Counted from the first letter of the stretch, positions 43,486 through 55,742 are shown. The stretch is DNA of 64,000 nt from Anaerolineae bacterium (GCA_027494015.1 JAOSJP010000041.1:79879-143878), one strand, 5' to 3'. A program made the numbers and translations. Notes: generated by a model not told the origin, from the sequence alone.

Positions 43486-43710
43486 TGATTGGGGTTGTTG
43501 GTGATTGGTGATTGGTCTGATGGTCAGTGTTCGGCTGTTGGTGATCAGCGAGTGGTGCGGAGGGGGTGCCCGGCACTTTCGCCGCCAATGACCGGTATCA
43601 GGACGCTGCCGACTAAATGCCAATAGCCCAAAGCGATCCCTGACCACTGAAAAGTGACAACTGATCACCAACAACCAACAACCAATAACCAACCACCAAC
43701 CACCACTCAC
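43486..43710. repeat. Heptad repeats in inverted halves (type A)
   Basis: GGTTGTTGGTGATTGGTGAT near 43495 and, in the other orientation, CCAACAACCAACAACCAATA near 43670. Both flank a non-repeat core of about 100 bp (43560-43650) with no ORF. Confidence 0.65.
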
Positions 43711-43724
43711 GAAAGGGAATGCCC

Positions 43725-44630
43725 GTGATCCCACGCATCATCGTTCACGGCGGGGCCTGGAAGATCGCCGAGGAGACGCACGCCGACCACATCGCCGGGG
43801 CGCGCGCCGCCGCCGAAGCGGGCCTGGCGATCCTGGCGGCGGGCGGATCGGCGCTCGACGCGGTGGAGCGGGCGGTGATGGTCATGGAAGACGACCCCAC
43901 CTTCGACGCGGGCGTGGGCAGCGTGCTCAACCGCGCCGGCGACATCGAGATGGACGCTCTCATCATGGACGGACGCACGCTCAGGCTGGGCGCGGTCGCT
44001 GCCGTGCGCGGCATCACCAACCCCGTCCGACTGGCGCGGATGCTCTTCGACGACACCGATCACAGTCTGCTGGTCGGCGAAGGAGCGCGCCGCTTCGCTG
44101 AGGCGAAGGGGATGCGGCTGGCTGCCCAGGCGGAGCTAACCGTCCCGCGCGAGATCGAGCGCTTCCTGCGCCTGCAAAAGATGCCGGACTATCGCCTGTC
44201 CTACGAGTTCACGCCAGACCCGCAGGGCACAGTCGGCGCGGCGGCCATTGACGCCAGGGGACACGTCGCGGCGGCCACTTCGACCGGCGGCGTGGCCTAC
44301 AAGATGCCGGGGCGCGTCGGCGATTCGCCGCTGGTCGGGTCGGGCGCTTACGCCGACGACCTGAGCGGCGCGGCCTCGGCCACCGGGCACGGCGAGAGCA
44401 TCATGCGCGTCGTGCTGTGCAAGACGGCCACCGACGCCGTCGCGCGCGGCCTCAGCGCCCAGCAAGCCGCCGACTATGCCATCCGCACTATGTTCGAGCG
44501 CACCGCCGGCTACGGCGGGCTGATCCTGGTGGATCGCCAGGGAGAGGTTGCCTTCGCCTACAACACGCCGCATATGACCGTCGCCTGGACGGGCGAGAGC
44601 GGGAGCGTCCACGCCCGCATCAAGGCGTGA
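43725..44630 (+). CDS. Isoaspartyl peptidase / plant-type L-asparaginase
   Basis: Ntn hydrolase that self-cleaves to expose a Thr. It has 301 residues from a GTG at 43725 (AAAGGG 7 nt upstream); an ATG at 43719 is an alternative with too little spacing. IIVHGGAW opens the chain, GSALDAVERAV and FDAGVGSVLNRAGDIEMDALIMDG (visible as GVGSVLNRAGDIEMDA) follow. The cleavage site is DPQGTVGAAAID (about 165-176, catalytic Thr after Gly), then ATSTGG and RVGDSPLVGSGAYAD. It releases aspartate from isoaspartyl dipeptides or asparagine. Confidence 0.9.
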   Translation: MIPRIIVHGGAWKIAEETHADHIAGARAAAEAGLAILAAGGSALDAVERAVMVMEDDPTFDAGVGSVLNRAGDIEMDALIMDGRTLRLGAVAAVRGITNPVRLARMLFDDTDHSLLVGEGARRFAEAKGMRLAAQAELTVPREIERFLRLQKMPDYRLSYEFTPDPQGTVGAAAIDARGHVAAATSTGGVAYKMPGRVGDSPLVGSGAYADDLSGAASATGHGESIMRVVLCKTATDAVARGLSAQQAADYAIRTMFERTAGYGGLILVDRQGEVAFAYNTPHMTVAWTGESGSVHARIKA

Positions 44631-44656
44631 GACGGGCCAGGGGAGGGGTGAGGCAT

Positions 44657-45535
44657 ATGAACCGGCGGCGCGTAGTGGGACTGGTGATGGGGCTGCTGGC
44701 AGGGCTGCTTTCCGGCTGCGGGCTGCTGCGGGACGCCCCGCCGACGGTCACGCCGATCTACATCACGGCCACGCCGGAGCAGGTAGTTGTGCCCATCGTC
44801 GCCACCGAGACGCCCGCCGCAACGCCCGTCCTGGCGGAAACCAGCGCGGCGCTGCTGCCCACGCGCGGCCCGGAGCGCACGGCGACCTTCACCCCGCCGC
44901 CGCCCATCACCCAAACACCGACTTTCACCCCCACCACGACCAACACGCCGGTCACGCCGGGGCCAGTCGCCTACGCGCCGGTCGGGGGTGTGGCGGGCGC
45001 GGGCGGCGCGGGCATCGTCATCGGCAGCGGGGGCAGTGGGGCGACGGGCTGCGCCAGCGCCCCCGGCGGCGCGATTGGCGCGCTGTACCAGAGCGACCCG
45101 TCCATCGCGGCGGCGATTGGCTGCCCGCTGGCCGGCGCGCCGAGCGCGGTGGGCAGCGCCTACCAGCCCTTCCAGAATGGGCTGATGGTCTGGGTCTCGT
45201 CGCTGGGGGCGGTGCCCCAACCGGCCATCTACGCCCTCTATGGCAACGGCACCTACCAGCGCTTCAACGACACGTTCCTCGAAGGGGTGGACCCCAGCAG
45301 CGGCGGAGCCGCTCCGCCGCCGGGATTGCTGGAGCCGGTGCGCGGCTTCGGCAAGGTCTGGCGCGACAACCCGGCGGCGCGCGATACGCTCGGCTGGGCG
45401 CTGACCGGCGAGAGCGGCGGCACGGCGGAGATTCTGCTCTTCGAGCGCGGGGAGATGCTGCGCGTGCCGCAGGCGGGGCAGACGTACATCCTGATCACCG
45501 GCGCGCCGGGCACGTGGAGCGCGCGAGCGGGCTAG
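44657..45535 (+). CDS. Lipoprotein with Thr/Pro linker
   Basis: 292 residues. The signal peptide MNRRRVVGLVMGLLAGLLSGC ends in a lipobox LSGC (Cys at 21), so the protein should be lipid-anchored outside the membrane. Residues 30-115 form a low-complexity Thr/Pro linker (TFTPPPPITQTPTFTPTTTN), then a Gly-rich stretch. The C-terminal half has LGFP-like repeats (AAIGCPLAGAPSAVGSAYQP and DTLGWALTGESGGTAEILLF) of the kind found in cell-wall-associated proteins. A strong GGGAGGGG ribosome site precedes the ATG. It lies just after the isoaspartyl peptidase and before a C39-like protein. Confidence 0.8.
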   Translation: MNRRRVVGLVMGLLAGLLSGCGLLRDAPPTVTPIYITATPEQVVVPIVATETPAATPVLAETSAALLPTRGPERTATFTPPPPITQTPTFTPTTTNTPVTPGPVAYAPVGGVAGAGGAGIVIGSGGSGATGCASAPGGAIGALYQSDPSIAAAIGCPLAGAPSAVGSAYQPFQNGLMVWVSSLGAVPQPAIYALYGNGTYQRFNDTFLEGVDPSSGGAAPPPGLLEPVRGFGKVWRDNPAARDTLGWALTGESGGTAEILLFERGEMLRVPQAGQTYILITGAPGTWSARAG

Positions 45536-45536
45536 A

Positions 45537-45607
45537 GCGATCAGCTTTCAGCGAGGGCCGATCCTGTGTAGTTTTGCTGATGGCTGACCGCTGACGGCTG
45601 TCAGCTT
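45537..45607. repeat. Heptad repeat (type B)
   Basis: GATCAGCTTTCAGC and, inverted, GCTGATGGCTGACCGCTGAC in the short spacer before the C39-like gene. Confidence 0.6.
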
Positions 45608-45620
45608 AGGAGCGAATGCG

Positions 45621-46178
45621 ATGAAACTTGACGACGGCACCCTGACCCTGGCCCCGCGCCACGCCCGCGAGATCGCCAGCTACCACGCCAACCAGGGGCG
45701 CTCCAACGACTGCGGGCCGCACGTCGTGGCCATGGCCGTCAACTTCTGGCACGGGCGCGCCGTCCTCGACGCGGACGAGGTCGCCCGCGCCATGAACCGC
45801 CCGCGTCTGGGGGTCGGCTTCCCGCCGCTGGTCGTGCGCCGCATCCCGGCCTGGGCCACCTTCCCCTGGGGCATCGCCGACGTGCTGCGCGCCAACGGCG
45901 TCCCCGCGCGCTGGCGCGCCCGTGCCAGCGAAGACGACTTGCGCCGTGCCCTGGCGGAAGATCGCCTGCCCATGCCCATCTACGGGGAGCCGCTGCGCTG
46001 GCGCGGCCTGCGCCCGGCCGGTTGGGCGCACGTGGCCATTCTGTGCGGCTGGGAGCCGGCGGAAGAACGCTATTGGTTCGTGGACTCGTCGCGGGCCAGC
46101 GCGCCGACCAGCCGCCCGCGCGCCGAGTTCCTGCGGCTGTGGGGCAACATGGGCCGCCTGCTGGTGGAGACGATCTAG
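45621..46178 (+). CDS. C39-like cysteine-peptidase-fold protein
   Basis: 185 residues. NQGRSNDCGPHVVAMAVNFW (about 24-43) contains the catalytic-type Cys after Asp, AGWAHVAILCGWEP (about 143-156) the His, and YWFVDSS (about 160-166) the Asp. Together these form the papain-fold triad of the peptidase C39-like family (C39_2). No signal peptide or membrane segment is visible, so it is probably cytoplasmic. AGGAG lies 9 nt before the start. Activity is inferred only. Confidence 0.7.
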   Translation: MKLDDGTLTLAPRHAREIASYHANQGRSNDCGPHVVAMAVNFWHGRAVLDADEVARAMNRPRLGVGFPPLVVRRIPAWATFPWGIADVLRANGVPARWRARASEDDLRRALAEDRLPMPIYGEPLRWRGLRPAGWAHVAILCGWEPAEERYWFVDSSRASAPTSRPRAEFLRLWGNMGRLLVETI

Positions 46179-46182
46179 GGAG

Positions 46183-46400
46183 TGTTATGAACTTGGAATT
46201 CTTGACAAGGGAGGGAGTGTGTATTGACCTCACCCCTGGCCTCGCTGCGCTCGGCCTTTCCCCTCTCCGTCAACGGAGAGGGGGAGGCGAGGCGCACCAG
46301 CGCCGAGACGGGGGTGAGGTAAAGCCAGGAGCTACCCTAAACCACTGGGCGAGAAAGGAGCCGGAAAACAGGGGTTGAAAGTCCATAACAGGCTCTAGCC
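46183..46400. repeat. I-H-I repeat block
   Basis: GTGTTATGAACTTGGAATTC (inverted I), an H composite at 46226-46320 (GACCTCACC ... CGGGGGTGAGGT), then GTCCATAACAGGCTCTAG (direct I). It runs into the 3' end of the glycosyltransferase frame, so that gene's final residues may be repeat-derived. Confidence 0.7.
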
Positions 46401-48477
46401 TCCCAGGGGGAATCGTCGCGCCCTGCGCCAGGTACGCGCCCGCCTCGTCCAGCACTTCGACGTTGCGGAACGCCGCCCCCTCGACCGTGTACATCCCCGC
46501 GTAGAGCGAGTCTGTCTGCGGCGGGAGGGCCAGGTCGAACCACAGCACCAGCCGGTCGCCCGCCCGCCAGTAGCGCCCCGGCCAGGCCGGGCGATCCGCC
46601 TGCGCCAGCCGCGCTCCATCCCCGTCCAGCGCGTGCACGAACGCCTGGGCGTCCGCGCTCGACGGCCCGGCCAGCTCCCAGACCAGCGCCACGCTCGCCG
46701 CGTCCAGCGCGAAGCCGGTGAGGGTTGCGCCGTTGGCGAAGCGGACGGGGGGAATGGGGGTCATGTCCGCCAGCGGCAATGTGCCCGCAGCCGGACGCAG
46801 CGCATAGGACGGCTCGCCGGGGCGCAGGGGGAACACGTCCGTTTCGGGCGCATCGAGGCAGGCGGCGTCCGGGCAGGTACGCAGCCCTGGGACGGGCGCG
46901 ATCACTTCCAGCGCGTCCCCGGCGGGAATGACCGCTGTGCGCGTGCCATCCACGAAGCGCAGCGACGGCAGCCGGTCGAGCAGCGCCCCCCATACCGCCG
47001 GAATCGCGTCGAAGGGCGCGAGCTCCTCGTCGCTGATCACGAGCACGTCCGCCGGGCTGCGCGCCAGCACCGCCGCGCGCACATCGAGCAGATAGTGCAG
47101 CGGCGTCCCGAAGCCGCCCGGCGTGGCCCGCCCGTCCACGAAGTCCAGCAGCGCGGCGAACGCATACACCTGCAGGGCAACAATCACCGCCAGCAGCGCA
47201 GCCACTCCGCCACTCAGCGCCCGGCGCAGGCGCGGCGCGCGCGCCGCCCCGATCAGCGCGTCGGCCCCCGCCCCGGCCAGCAGATAGGCGGCGGGCATCA
47301 GCGGGATGAAGTAATGCGGCACCACCTCCGTCCACTCCCAGGTGAAGAGCAGCACGGGCACGATCAGCCAGGCGGCCAGGATGACCTGTGCTTGACCTCA
47401 CCCCCTGGCCTCGCTATGCTCGCTTTTCCCCTCTCCATGCATGGAGAGGGGGTGTCGAGGCGGTCTACCGCCGAGACGGGGGTGAGATTGCGGAAGAATC
47501 GCCTGAAACCCGGCTCCGCAGGGGCGTATTGCAATACGCCCCGCCGCCAGATCGCCCCGCCCCAGCCACCACGCGGCGCTCAGCGCCGCCGCCAGCGGGA
47601 TCAGGGCGAAGAGGGGATCGGCGCCGGGGACGGTGGCGCGATAGGCGCGGAACTGCTCCGGCCCGGCCAGCGCGTGAATGTCCGTCCCGGCGACGGTCAG
47701 CCAGGCGTGCTCCAGCGCCTGGCTGCTGAGGGCGCGCCGGTGATCGGGATCGGTCTGCACGCGCTCGCGCAGGGCATCGGGCGAGAGCCAGCCGTCGCGG
47801 TACGCCCCAGCGGCGGCGGGGAGCGCAGTCAGCGCGGCGAGCAGCAGCCCGGCGGCCAGCTCGCGGCGGCGAATCCGGCGCGGCCAGAGGGCCAGCGCCA
47901 GGGCGCTCAGCGGGACGAGGCTGGCGGCGGCGTAGTGAAGCTGGACGGCCAGCGCCAGCAGCGGCCAGTGCGCGATCCGCGCCCAGCGGCGGCCTTCGGC
48001 ATAGCCGAGCAACGCGGTGAAGACGGTGAGCACGGCGAAGGGCGGCAGCAGGTCCTGCGCCCACAGCTTGCGCGCGTAGATCGCCCCCCAGGGACTCGCC
48101 GCGTAGAGCAGCGCCGCGATCAGCGCCGCCCGCGCGCCGGCATAGCGCCGCGCCAGCGCCCAGGTCAGGGCGACGGCCAGCACATTCAACGCGCCGACGT
48201 AGAGCGTGGCCGGCAGGGGACTGTCGCTGAAGAGGAAGGGGACGGCGAACAGGTAGACGCTGACCGGCGGGTTGGGCAGGTTCACCGAGGAGCTGAGGCC
48301 GAGCAGGGGCAGGTCGCGCCCGCGCGCCAGGTCGAGCGCGCGCATCATCATGTTCGCCTCGTCGCGCTTGAACTCGGTGATGCCCGGCGCGCCCATGCGC
48401 AGCACCGCCGCCAGCAGCAGGATCAGCGCCAGCGCCAGCCACTCGCCGCGCCGGATGGGAGAGCCAGCTATCGCCAT
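46270..48477 (-). pseudogene. Glycosyltransferase (GT39/ArnT-like membrane protein) interrupted by a 150-bp repeat
   Basis: A membrane glycosyltransferase of the dolichyl-phosphate-mannose mannosyltransferase type. The N-terminal part (ATG at 48477, GAGG upstream) has TM1 (EWLALALILLLAAVLR), then the acidic loop DEANMMMRALDLARG, visible as ITEFKRDEANMMMRA, and about eight TMs to GRGDLAAG. An H plus F composite (47389-47538) then introduces a TGA. After it the same frame continues QVILAAWLIVPVLLFTWEW and the soluble C-terminal domain. Deleting exactly 150 bp rejoins the frame as about 685 residues. The last 15-30 residues run into another repeat block. It may be inactive or recently broken. 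Confidence 0.8.
47389..47538. mobile_element. H-F composite palindrome inserted in a gene
   Basis: From the plus strand: GACCTCACCCCCTGG (47394 on), H arms CCCCTCTCCATG / CATGGAGAGGGG, GAGACGGGGGTGAG, an approximately 30-nt linker, and the F palindrome GGGGCGTATT / AATACGCCCC (47521-47542). The flanking codons join perfectly when it is removed. No transposase is encoded; a clear target duplication is not seen. Confidence 0.7.
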
Positions 48478-48593
48478 ATATGACCTCGCTTGGTGCAACC
48501 GGATACGCTATGTGTGAGGAGACTCGGATTTGAGGAGTTGCTCCCCCACAAACCCTACAAGGCTATCGTCACCCACAAATGCCCCCCATCCGA

Positions 48594-48873
48594 TGCCCCT
48601 TCCCCCACGCTGGGCGGGGTTTGAGCAAACCCCCCCTACTGGGGAAGGGCCGGGATGGGGGCAGAACCGGTTGCTGCCCCATCATGGATGCCGTCGGCGA
48701 AATGATTTCGTAGGGGCGTATTGCAATACGCCCCTACGGGCGCAGCAGAGCAGCGCCCCTGCCAAATCGCGTGCGGGAATTCGCCAACGGCATGATCAAT
48801 GAGATGTACCCCGTGCCTCGCCAACCGGGGGCGACAAAGACGACTTCCGAAGCCTTGAAGACTTCGGAAGTCC
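48594..48873. repeat. K-F-G-E repeat block
   Basis: CCCCTTCCCCCACGCTGGG and GGGGAAGGGCCGGGATGGGG (K), the perfect F palindrome at 48710-48737 (GTAGGGGCGTATT / AATACGCCCCTAC), the G half GGGCGCAGCAGAGCAGCGCCC, and an E palindrome at 48842-48872. No gene is visible in 48500-48886. Confidence 0.7.
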
Positions 48874-48886
48874 TGGTCGCCGTATC

Positions 48887-50612
48887 CTACTCGTCCTCGC
48901 CGGCGAACGCCTGCCAGGGGCCGTGCATCCCTTCGTAGGTCACGCCGTAGTACACGCGCAGCTCGCCATTGACGCGCTGCACCAGGTCGTAGCGCACTGT
49001 CCCGCCGCGCTTGTAGCGCTTCCACAGACCGATGTCGCCGTGCCACTGCACCTGCTCCGGCTGTACGGGGCTGGATTCGTGCTCGGTGATGGCGTAGTGC
49101 CACAGCCGCCGCGCCGAGGAGCGCGTGACGTTCTTGACCACGTTGCCGTTGCGCAGGTCGCGCATCATGTGGTACATCACGCCCTTGCGCTGCTCGGAGC
49201 CGATGATCTCCACGCCGGTGCGCGGCGCTTCGATGGCGGCCTCCGGCCTGGCCGGTTCCTCAGGGGTGGGAGCAGGCTCCTCTACGATGGGGAGGGCAAC
49301 AGCCCGCTCTGGCGGAGGGGGGGCCTCGCCGCCCTTCGACCGGCTTTGGGCGACCAGGCGCACGATCTCGTCGCGCACGGCCAGATTTGTCTCCGCCTCG
49401 TCGCGCACGTATATCTTGTTGTCGTCAATGGCATAGGGCGGGTCGTCGCCGCGCGGGACGCGGACGCGCACGACGGACTTGCCGTGCGTTTCCAGCACGT
49501 CCACCGCCACTTCGAGCGGCGGCGTGATCTTGTGCTCGATCTCGTCGCGCAGCATCTCAACCGCTTCGCCCACGTTGGGGATGCCCATCGGCGGGTCCTT
49601 CGGCTTGACGCTGGCGCCGACGAAGATGGTGCCGCCGTTGGTGTTGGCGAAGGCGCACACGTCGGCAATGACGGCGAAGAGCCGCCCGCCGCGCCGCGTC
49701 AGCCCCTCGTGGAACGCCTGAACGATGCTCGGCCCCTCTTCGCGCGCCGCCTGCACGTGGTCATAGGGAGCGTGGCTGGCGCGATAGGGGCGCGTGCTGG
49801 CGAAGTCGTTGCTCTCGAACACGTCCAGCAGCGCGTCGAAGCTGCGCTCTGGCAGCAGCACCTCGGTCACGCGGTCGCCGACGCCCAGGTACTTGGTATT
49901 GCGCGGGTCGGCCTGCAGGCGGTGCGCGTCTGACCCCTGAATGCAGCGCATCCGGCGCGGATATTCGGGCTTGGTGCCGTCGAAGAAGCGCGCCGTGTTG
50001 CGCTGGCCCTTGCGATCCAGGTCGGTGATCTCCAGGGCGTGCAGGTGCGAATCCTGCGTGTAGGCGATCTTGGTCTGCCCCCCGAAGTCGAAGCCGCGCA
50101 TGGCCACACCGTGACTCGAATTGGCGTGCGCGGCGATGGCAATGCCGCCCGCCTCGTTGATGCGGCGGTAGGCGGTCAGCACGTCCGCCGACGCGCCGAC
50201 GTTCGACGAGCCTTCGTCCAGGGCGGCGGGGGGGGATGTTCAGGCTGAGCAGGATGTGCTCAAGCTGGCGAATGGGCGTGTCTGGGGCGAAGATGCCCAG
50301 GATGTGAAAGCCGAAGGTCGCCGTGAACTCAAAACCCGGCAGGACGAGAATCTTGTCCAGCAGCCGGCGATATTCGGCCAGCTTGCGCTTCTCGTCGGGC
50401 TGGATGCGGTTCAGGCGCTCCAGCAGGCTGAGCTGCTCGATCTCGTCGAGCATTGCCCGGTAGCCGGCCACTGTGTTGTGGTCGGTGAAGGCGACGATGT
50501 CCAGGCCGCGCACTTCGGCCTGGCGCAGAATGTCTACGTAGCTGATGTCCGGCTCCTGGTAATCGGCTGAGCCGGGGGTGTGCAGATGCAGGTCCATGCG
50601 GTACCAGTGCAT
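48887..50612 (-). CDS. PHP-domain phosphoesterase fused to an AlbA_2-like domain, frame disrupted once
   Basis: From the ATG at 50612 the N-terminal PHP domain has all expected metal motifs: MDLHLHTPGSADY (about 5-17), FTDHNTVAGY (about 40-49), PGFEFTATFGFHILGI (about 91-106), IAIAAHANSSHG (about 155-166) and GSDAHRL. A second domain (about 310-430: FANTNGGTIFVGASVKPKDP, then NKIYVRDEAET) matches the Schlafen-type AlbA_2 ATP/nucleic-acid-binding fold. The C-terminal 100 residues are unassigned. An eighth C in a C-run (50228-50235) breaks the frame after SLNIPP; deleting it gives 574 residues. The domain pair suggests a nucleic-acid-related phosphoesterase. Confidence 0.8.
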
Positions 50613-50811
50613 CTTCGAGCGTCGTGATTTTCCGCTCACAATGGGCCTCTCTCCGTCTTGGGGGAGAGCTGGCACGGGCTGGAACTCGCGCGGCAGGGGC
50701 GGGACAGGGGCCTGTGCCCGGTCATCCGTCGCCGCTGCCTGCGCATTCCGGGAGCGTATCCCGCTTGGGCGTGCTGCCGTCGCACAGGGGGTACCCTGGC
50801 GCTCTCCGTAG

Positions 50812-51140
50812 GGGCGTATTGATGCAGATTAGCGAATTAACGCGGATACCGTGCCGGGCACGTAGGGGCGCTGCTCTGCTGCGCCCTGGCTTACCTCACC
50901 CCCAGCCTCGCTGCGCTCGGCTTGCCCCCTCTCCAACGTTGGAGAGGGGGCGGCGAGGCCCGCCTCAGTGGGCCGAGCGGGGGTGAGGTCGTAGGGGCGG
51001 GTTTGCAAACCCGCCCCTACGAACACCTTGATCGGCGCCGGGTCCGTAGGGGCATATGGCAATATGCCCCTACCCCCGCGCCATCAAGCAGCAAGGTATC
51101 CTGGTTATTTCTTAAAGTGCATCAAACCCGCCCCTACAGG
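50812..51140. repeat. G-H-F-F repeat block
   Basis: GTAGGGGCGCTGCTCTGCTG (G), an H composite at 50893-50989, the perfect F palindrome at 50991-51020, a variant F at 51046-51073 (GTAGGGGCATAT / ATATGCCCCTAC) and a half F near 51121. No gene is seen in 50613-51255. Confidence 0.75.
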
Positions 51141-51255
51141 GGCATTTCGCCGGAAGCATCATTCTGGGATGCGCTCCGTGTTCCGTTCCGTGTCGTGCCA
51201 CTCTCCCGCTGCAATAGTGTCTGATCAATGATGTTGCGACGTTGAGAAGGCGGCA

Positions 51256-51609
51256 TTACCCCAAGAGATCGCGGAAGAGCGCAGACAGACGGCCCGGCTC
51301 GAACGGCTTGGCCAGGAAGCGGTTCGCGCCAGCGGCCAGCGCCTCTTCCTTCAGGTCAAGCCCGGAAGTCATGACAATGGGCAGCTTGGCGAATTGCTGC
51401 TCGGCGCGCAAGCGGGTCACGACCTCAACGCCTATCATGTCGCTCAGGTGGTAGTCAATCAGCATCAAATCGGGCGACTGCTCGTGAGTCAGCTTGAGCG
51501 CATCCTCGCCGCGCGGCGCCATCACCACCTCGAATCCGTCCAATTCCAGCAGCGTTTGCAGCAGCTTGGCGGTCGTCCGATCATCATCCACGATCAGAAT
51601 CCTGGGCAA
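51256..51609 (-). CDS. Single-domain response regulator (CheY-like)
   Basis: 117 residues, receiver domain only. ILIVDDDRTTAKLLQTLLEL (acid pocket, about 4-23), the phospho-acceptor Asp in DLMLIDYHLSD (about 47-57), the conserved Ser or Thr in IVMTSGLDLK, and the Lys in FLAKPFEPG (about 98-106). No output domain. It follows lon by 49 nt on the same strand, so it may share a transcript. A partner kinase is not in the window. Confidence 0.9.
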   Translation of the reverse strand: MPRILIVDDDRTTAKLLQTLLELDGFEVVMAPRGEDALKLTHEQSPDLMLIDYHLSDMIGVEVVTRLRAEQQFAKLPIVMTSGLDLKEEALAAGANRFLAKPFEPGRLSALFRDLLG

Positions 51610-51658
51610 TACGGCCTTCTTTCTTGCAGGTGCCAGCGCATTGCCGTCCGCGCTGGCG

Positions 51659-54263
<2,605 letters not shown>

Positions 54264-54280
<17 letters not shown>

Positions 54281-54770
54281 AGGTCTGTTCTTCTGGTAGC
54301 GCCTCGGCTGGCGAAGCGTTGCTCTCGTCCTCATCCAGGGTGACGATCTGAATCCGTTGCGCCGGGGCCTGGGGCAGTTCCACGCGCAGAAAGCCGTCAC
54401 GATAGCTGGCCGTCACCGCGTCGCGCAGCACCGGCCAGGGCAAGCTCACCTCGGCGCGAAACTCCCCGTAGGGAATCTCCAGTTGGTGGTAAGCGCAGTC
54501 ACGGGGGGTGGCCCGCTGGCGAATCCCGCTGATGATCAGTCGCTGGCCTTGCAGCATGACGTTGAAATCGCTGTGGTGCATCCCCGCGATCTCAACCACG
54601 ACGATCAGCAGGCCCTCCTGCTCGAAGACATCCGTCGGCGGACGCCAGACGGTCGCGTGGCGCACGACCACCCAGCGCCGCACGACGCCTTCAGCCGTCT
54701 CAAAGGCGGTGTGGCCCACGTCAAGGGTGGGATCGTCTGGCTGGTCAAAGGGGAGGGTATCGTCTGGCAT
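54264..54770 (-). CDS. Small heat shock protein (Hsp20/alpha-crystallin)
   Basis: 168 residues from the ATG at 54770. The alpha-crystallin domain covers about 48-150: [21 protein letters not shown] (visible as [17 protein letters not shown]), the [14 protein letters not shown] strand and the dimer-forming [14 protein letters not shown], ending in [14 protein letters not shown] (A-x-x-x-n-G-x-L region). The C-terminal tail is acidic. Probably co-expressed with lon, pairing a holdase with a protease. Confidence 0.9.
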
Positions 54771-54933
54771 GGGCGCTCCAACCCGTGCGCCCGGCAGCAT
54801 ACATCATCGCGCCGGGCGGTTGCGGCTTACGGCGATGATACCACAGCCCTGCACGAGCCTCAATAAGAGAAACAGTAGAATGAGTCGGACCAGAGAGACG
54901 GGGGCGCGGTAAAGTGAGGGGTGCTCAGATACC

Positions 54934-54966
54934 AGACTTCCGAAGTTTCGGAAACTTCGGAAGTCT
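54934..54966. repeat. Palindromic element E
   Basis: AGACTTCCGAAGTTTCGGAA and its inverted half, preceded by GGTGCTCAGATACC, in the gap between hsp20 and the OsmC-like gene. Confidence 0.75.
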
Positions 54967-54994
54967 CTTTCTGCGGAACGCCTCTTTCCGCGCG

Positions 54995-55390
54995 CTAGCG
55001 CAGCGGCTCCCCCTCAATCACCGAGGTGTACACATCGAAGACGGGCGGGTGTTCCAGGTGCTTCTTGACCGCGCACAACTGCGCCGAACGGATCACGGCG
55101 TCCCTGTACTGCTCCGGGAAGTCGGGTGGAAGCTGAATGTCCAGCTCGACCTTCTCGATCATGCGCGTGAGCGGGCTGGTGTGCATCCGCTGGATGATGC
55201 GCAGATTGTCGGTGGGCAGGCCGCGCTGCTGGCAGAAGCTGAGCACGTAGATGCCCGCGCACGTGCCAATTGACGCCAGAAACAGGCCGAAGGGGGCCGG
55301 GGCCGAGCCATCCTGGTTGGTGGGGATGACCATGTCGCCCACTACCGCATCTACGCGCAGACCGCCAGGGAAGACAATTTCCATTTCCAT
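54995..55390 (-). CDS. OsmC/Ohr family protein
   Basis: 131 residues from the ATG at 55390. The domain begins MEMEIVFPGGLRVDA and shows the family's two-Cys arrangement: FLASIGTCAGIYVLSFC (about 39-55) and SAQLCAVKKHLEHPPVF (about 103-119), which line the hydroperoxide site in OsmC/Ohr proteins. This points to thiol-dependent peroxide reduction in the cytoplasm. An upstream frame to 55525 is outside the domain. It stands alone next to repeat elements. Confidence 0.8.
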   Translation of the reverse strand: MEMEIVFPGGLRVDAVVGDMVIPTNQDGSAPAPFGLFLASIGTCAGIYVLSFCQQRGLPTDNLRIIQRMHTSPLTRMIEKVELDIQLPPDFPEQYRDAVIRSAQLCAVKKHLEHPPVFDVYTSVIEGEPLR

Positions 55391-55556
55391 GGGTTGATGT
55401 TCCTTTTGCCTCAGTGTCATTGAGCGAAGCCGCCATTCTAGGGCGTTAGATGCAGGAGCGCTGCAAAGGATGCATCCGGGGAGAGCGGGTTTCGGCGAGC
55501 GGGCGTGTAATGACTCAGGTGGCACACGGCAGCCGGGGTGCGTGCAAAACCTGTCA

Positions 55557-55735
55557 GGTAGGGGCGCTGCTCTGCTGCGCCCTGGTTGACCTCACCCCCG
55601 CTCGGCGCTCACGCGCCTCGCCCGCCCTCTCCGTCGACGGAGAGGGGGCAAGCCGAGCGCAGCGAGGCTGGGGGTGAGGTCAATATCCCCGCGTCCAGGG
55701 AGTTGCTGTCAACTTTTGCACGCGCCCGACAGCCG
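55557..55735. repeat. G-H repeat block
   Basis: GTAGGGGCGCTGCTCTGCTG, then the H composite at 55588-55680 (arms CCGTCGACGG in the centre), then a flank with AACTTTTGCACGC that is also shared with the block near 34960-35030. Confidence 0.7.
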
Positions 55736-55742
55736 AGCGGGT

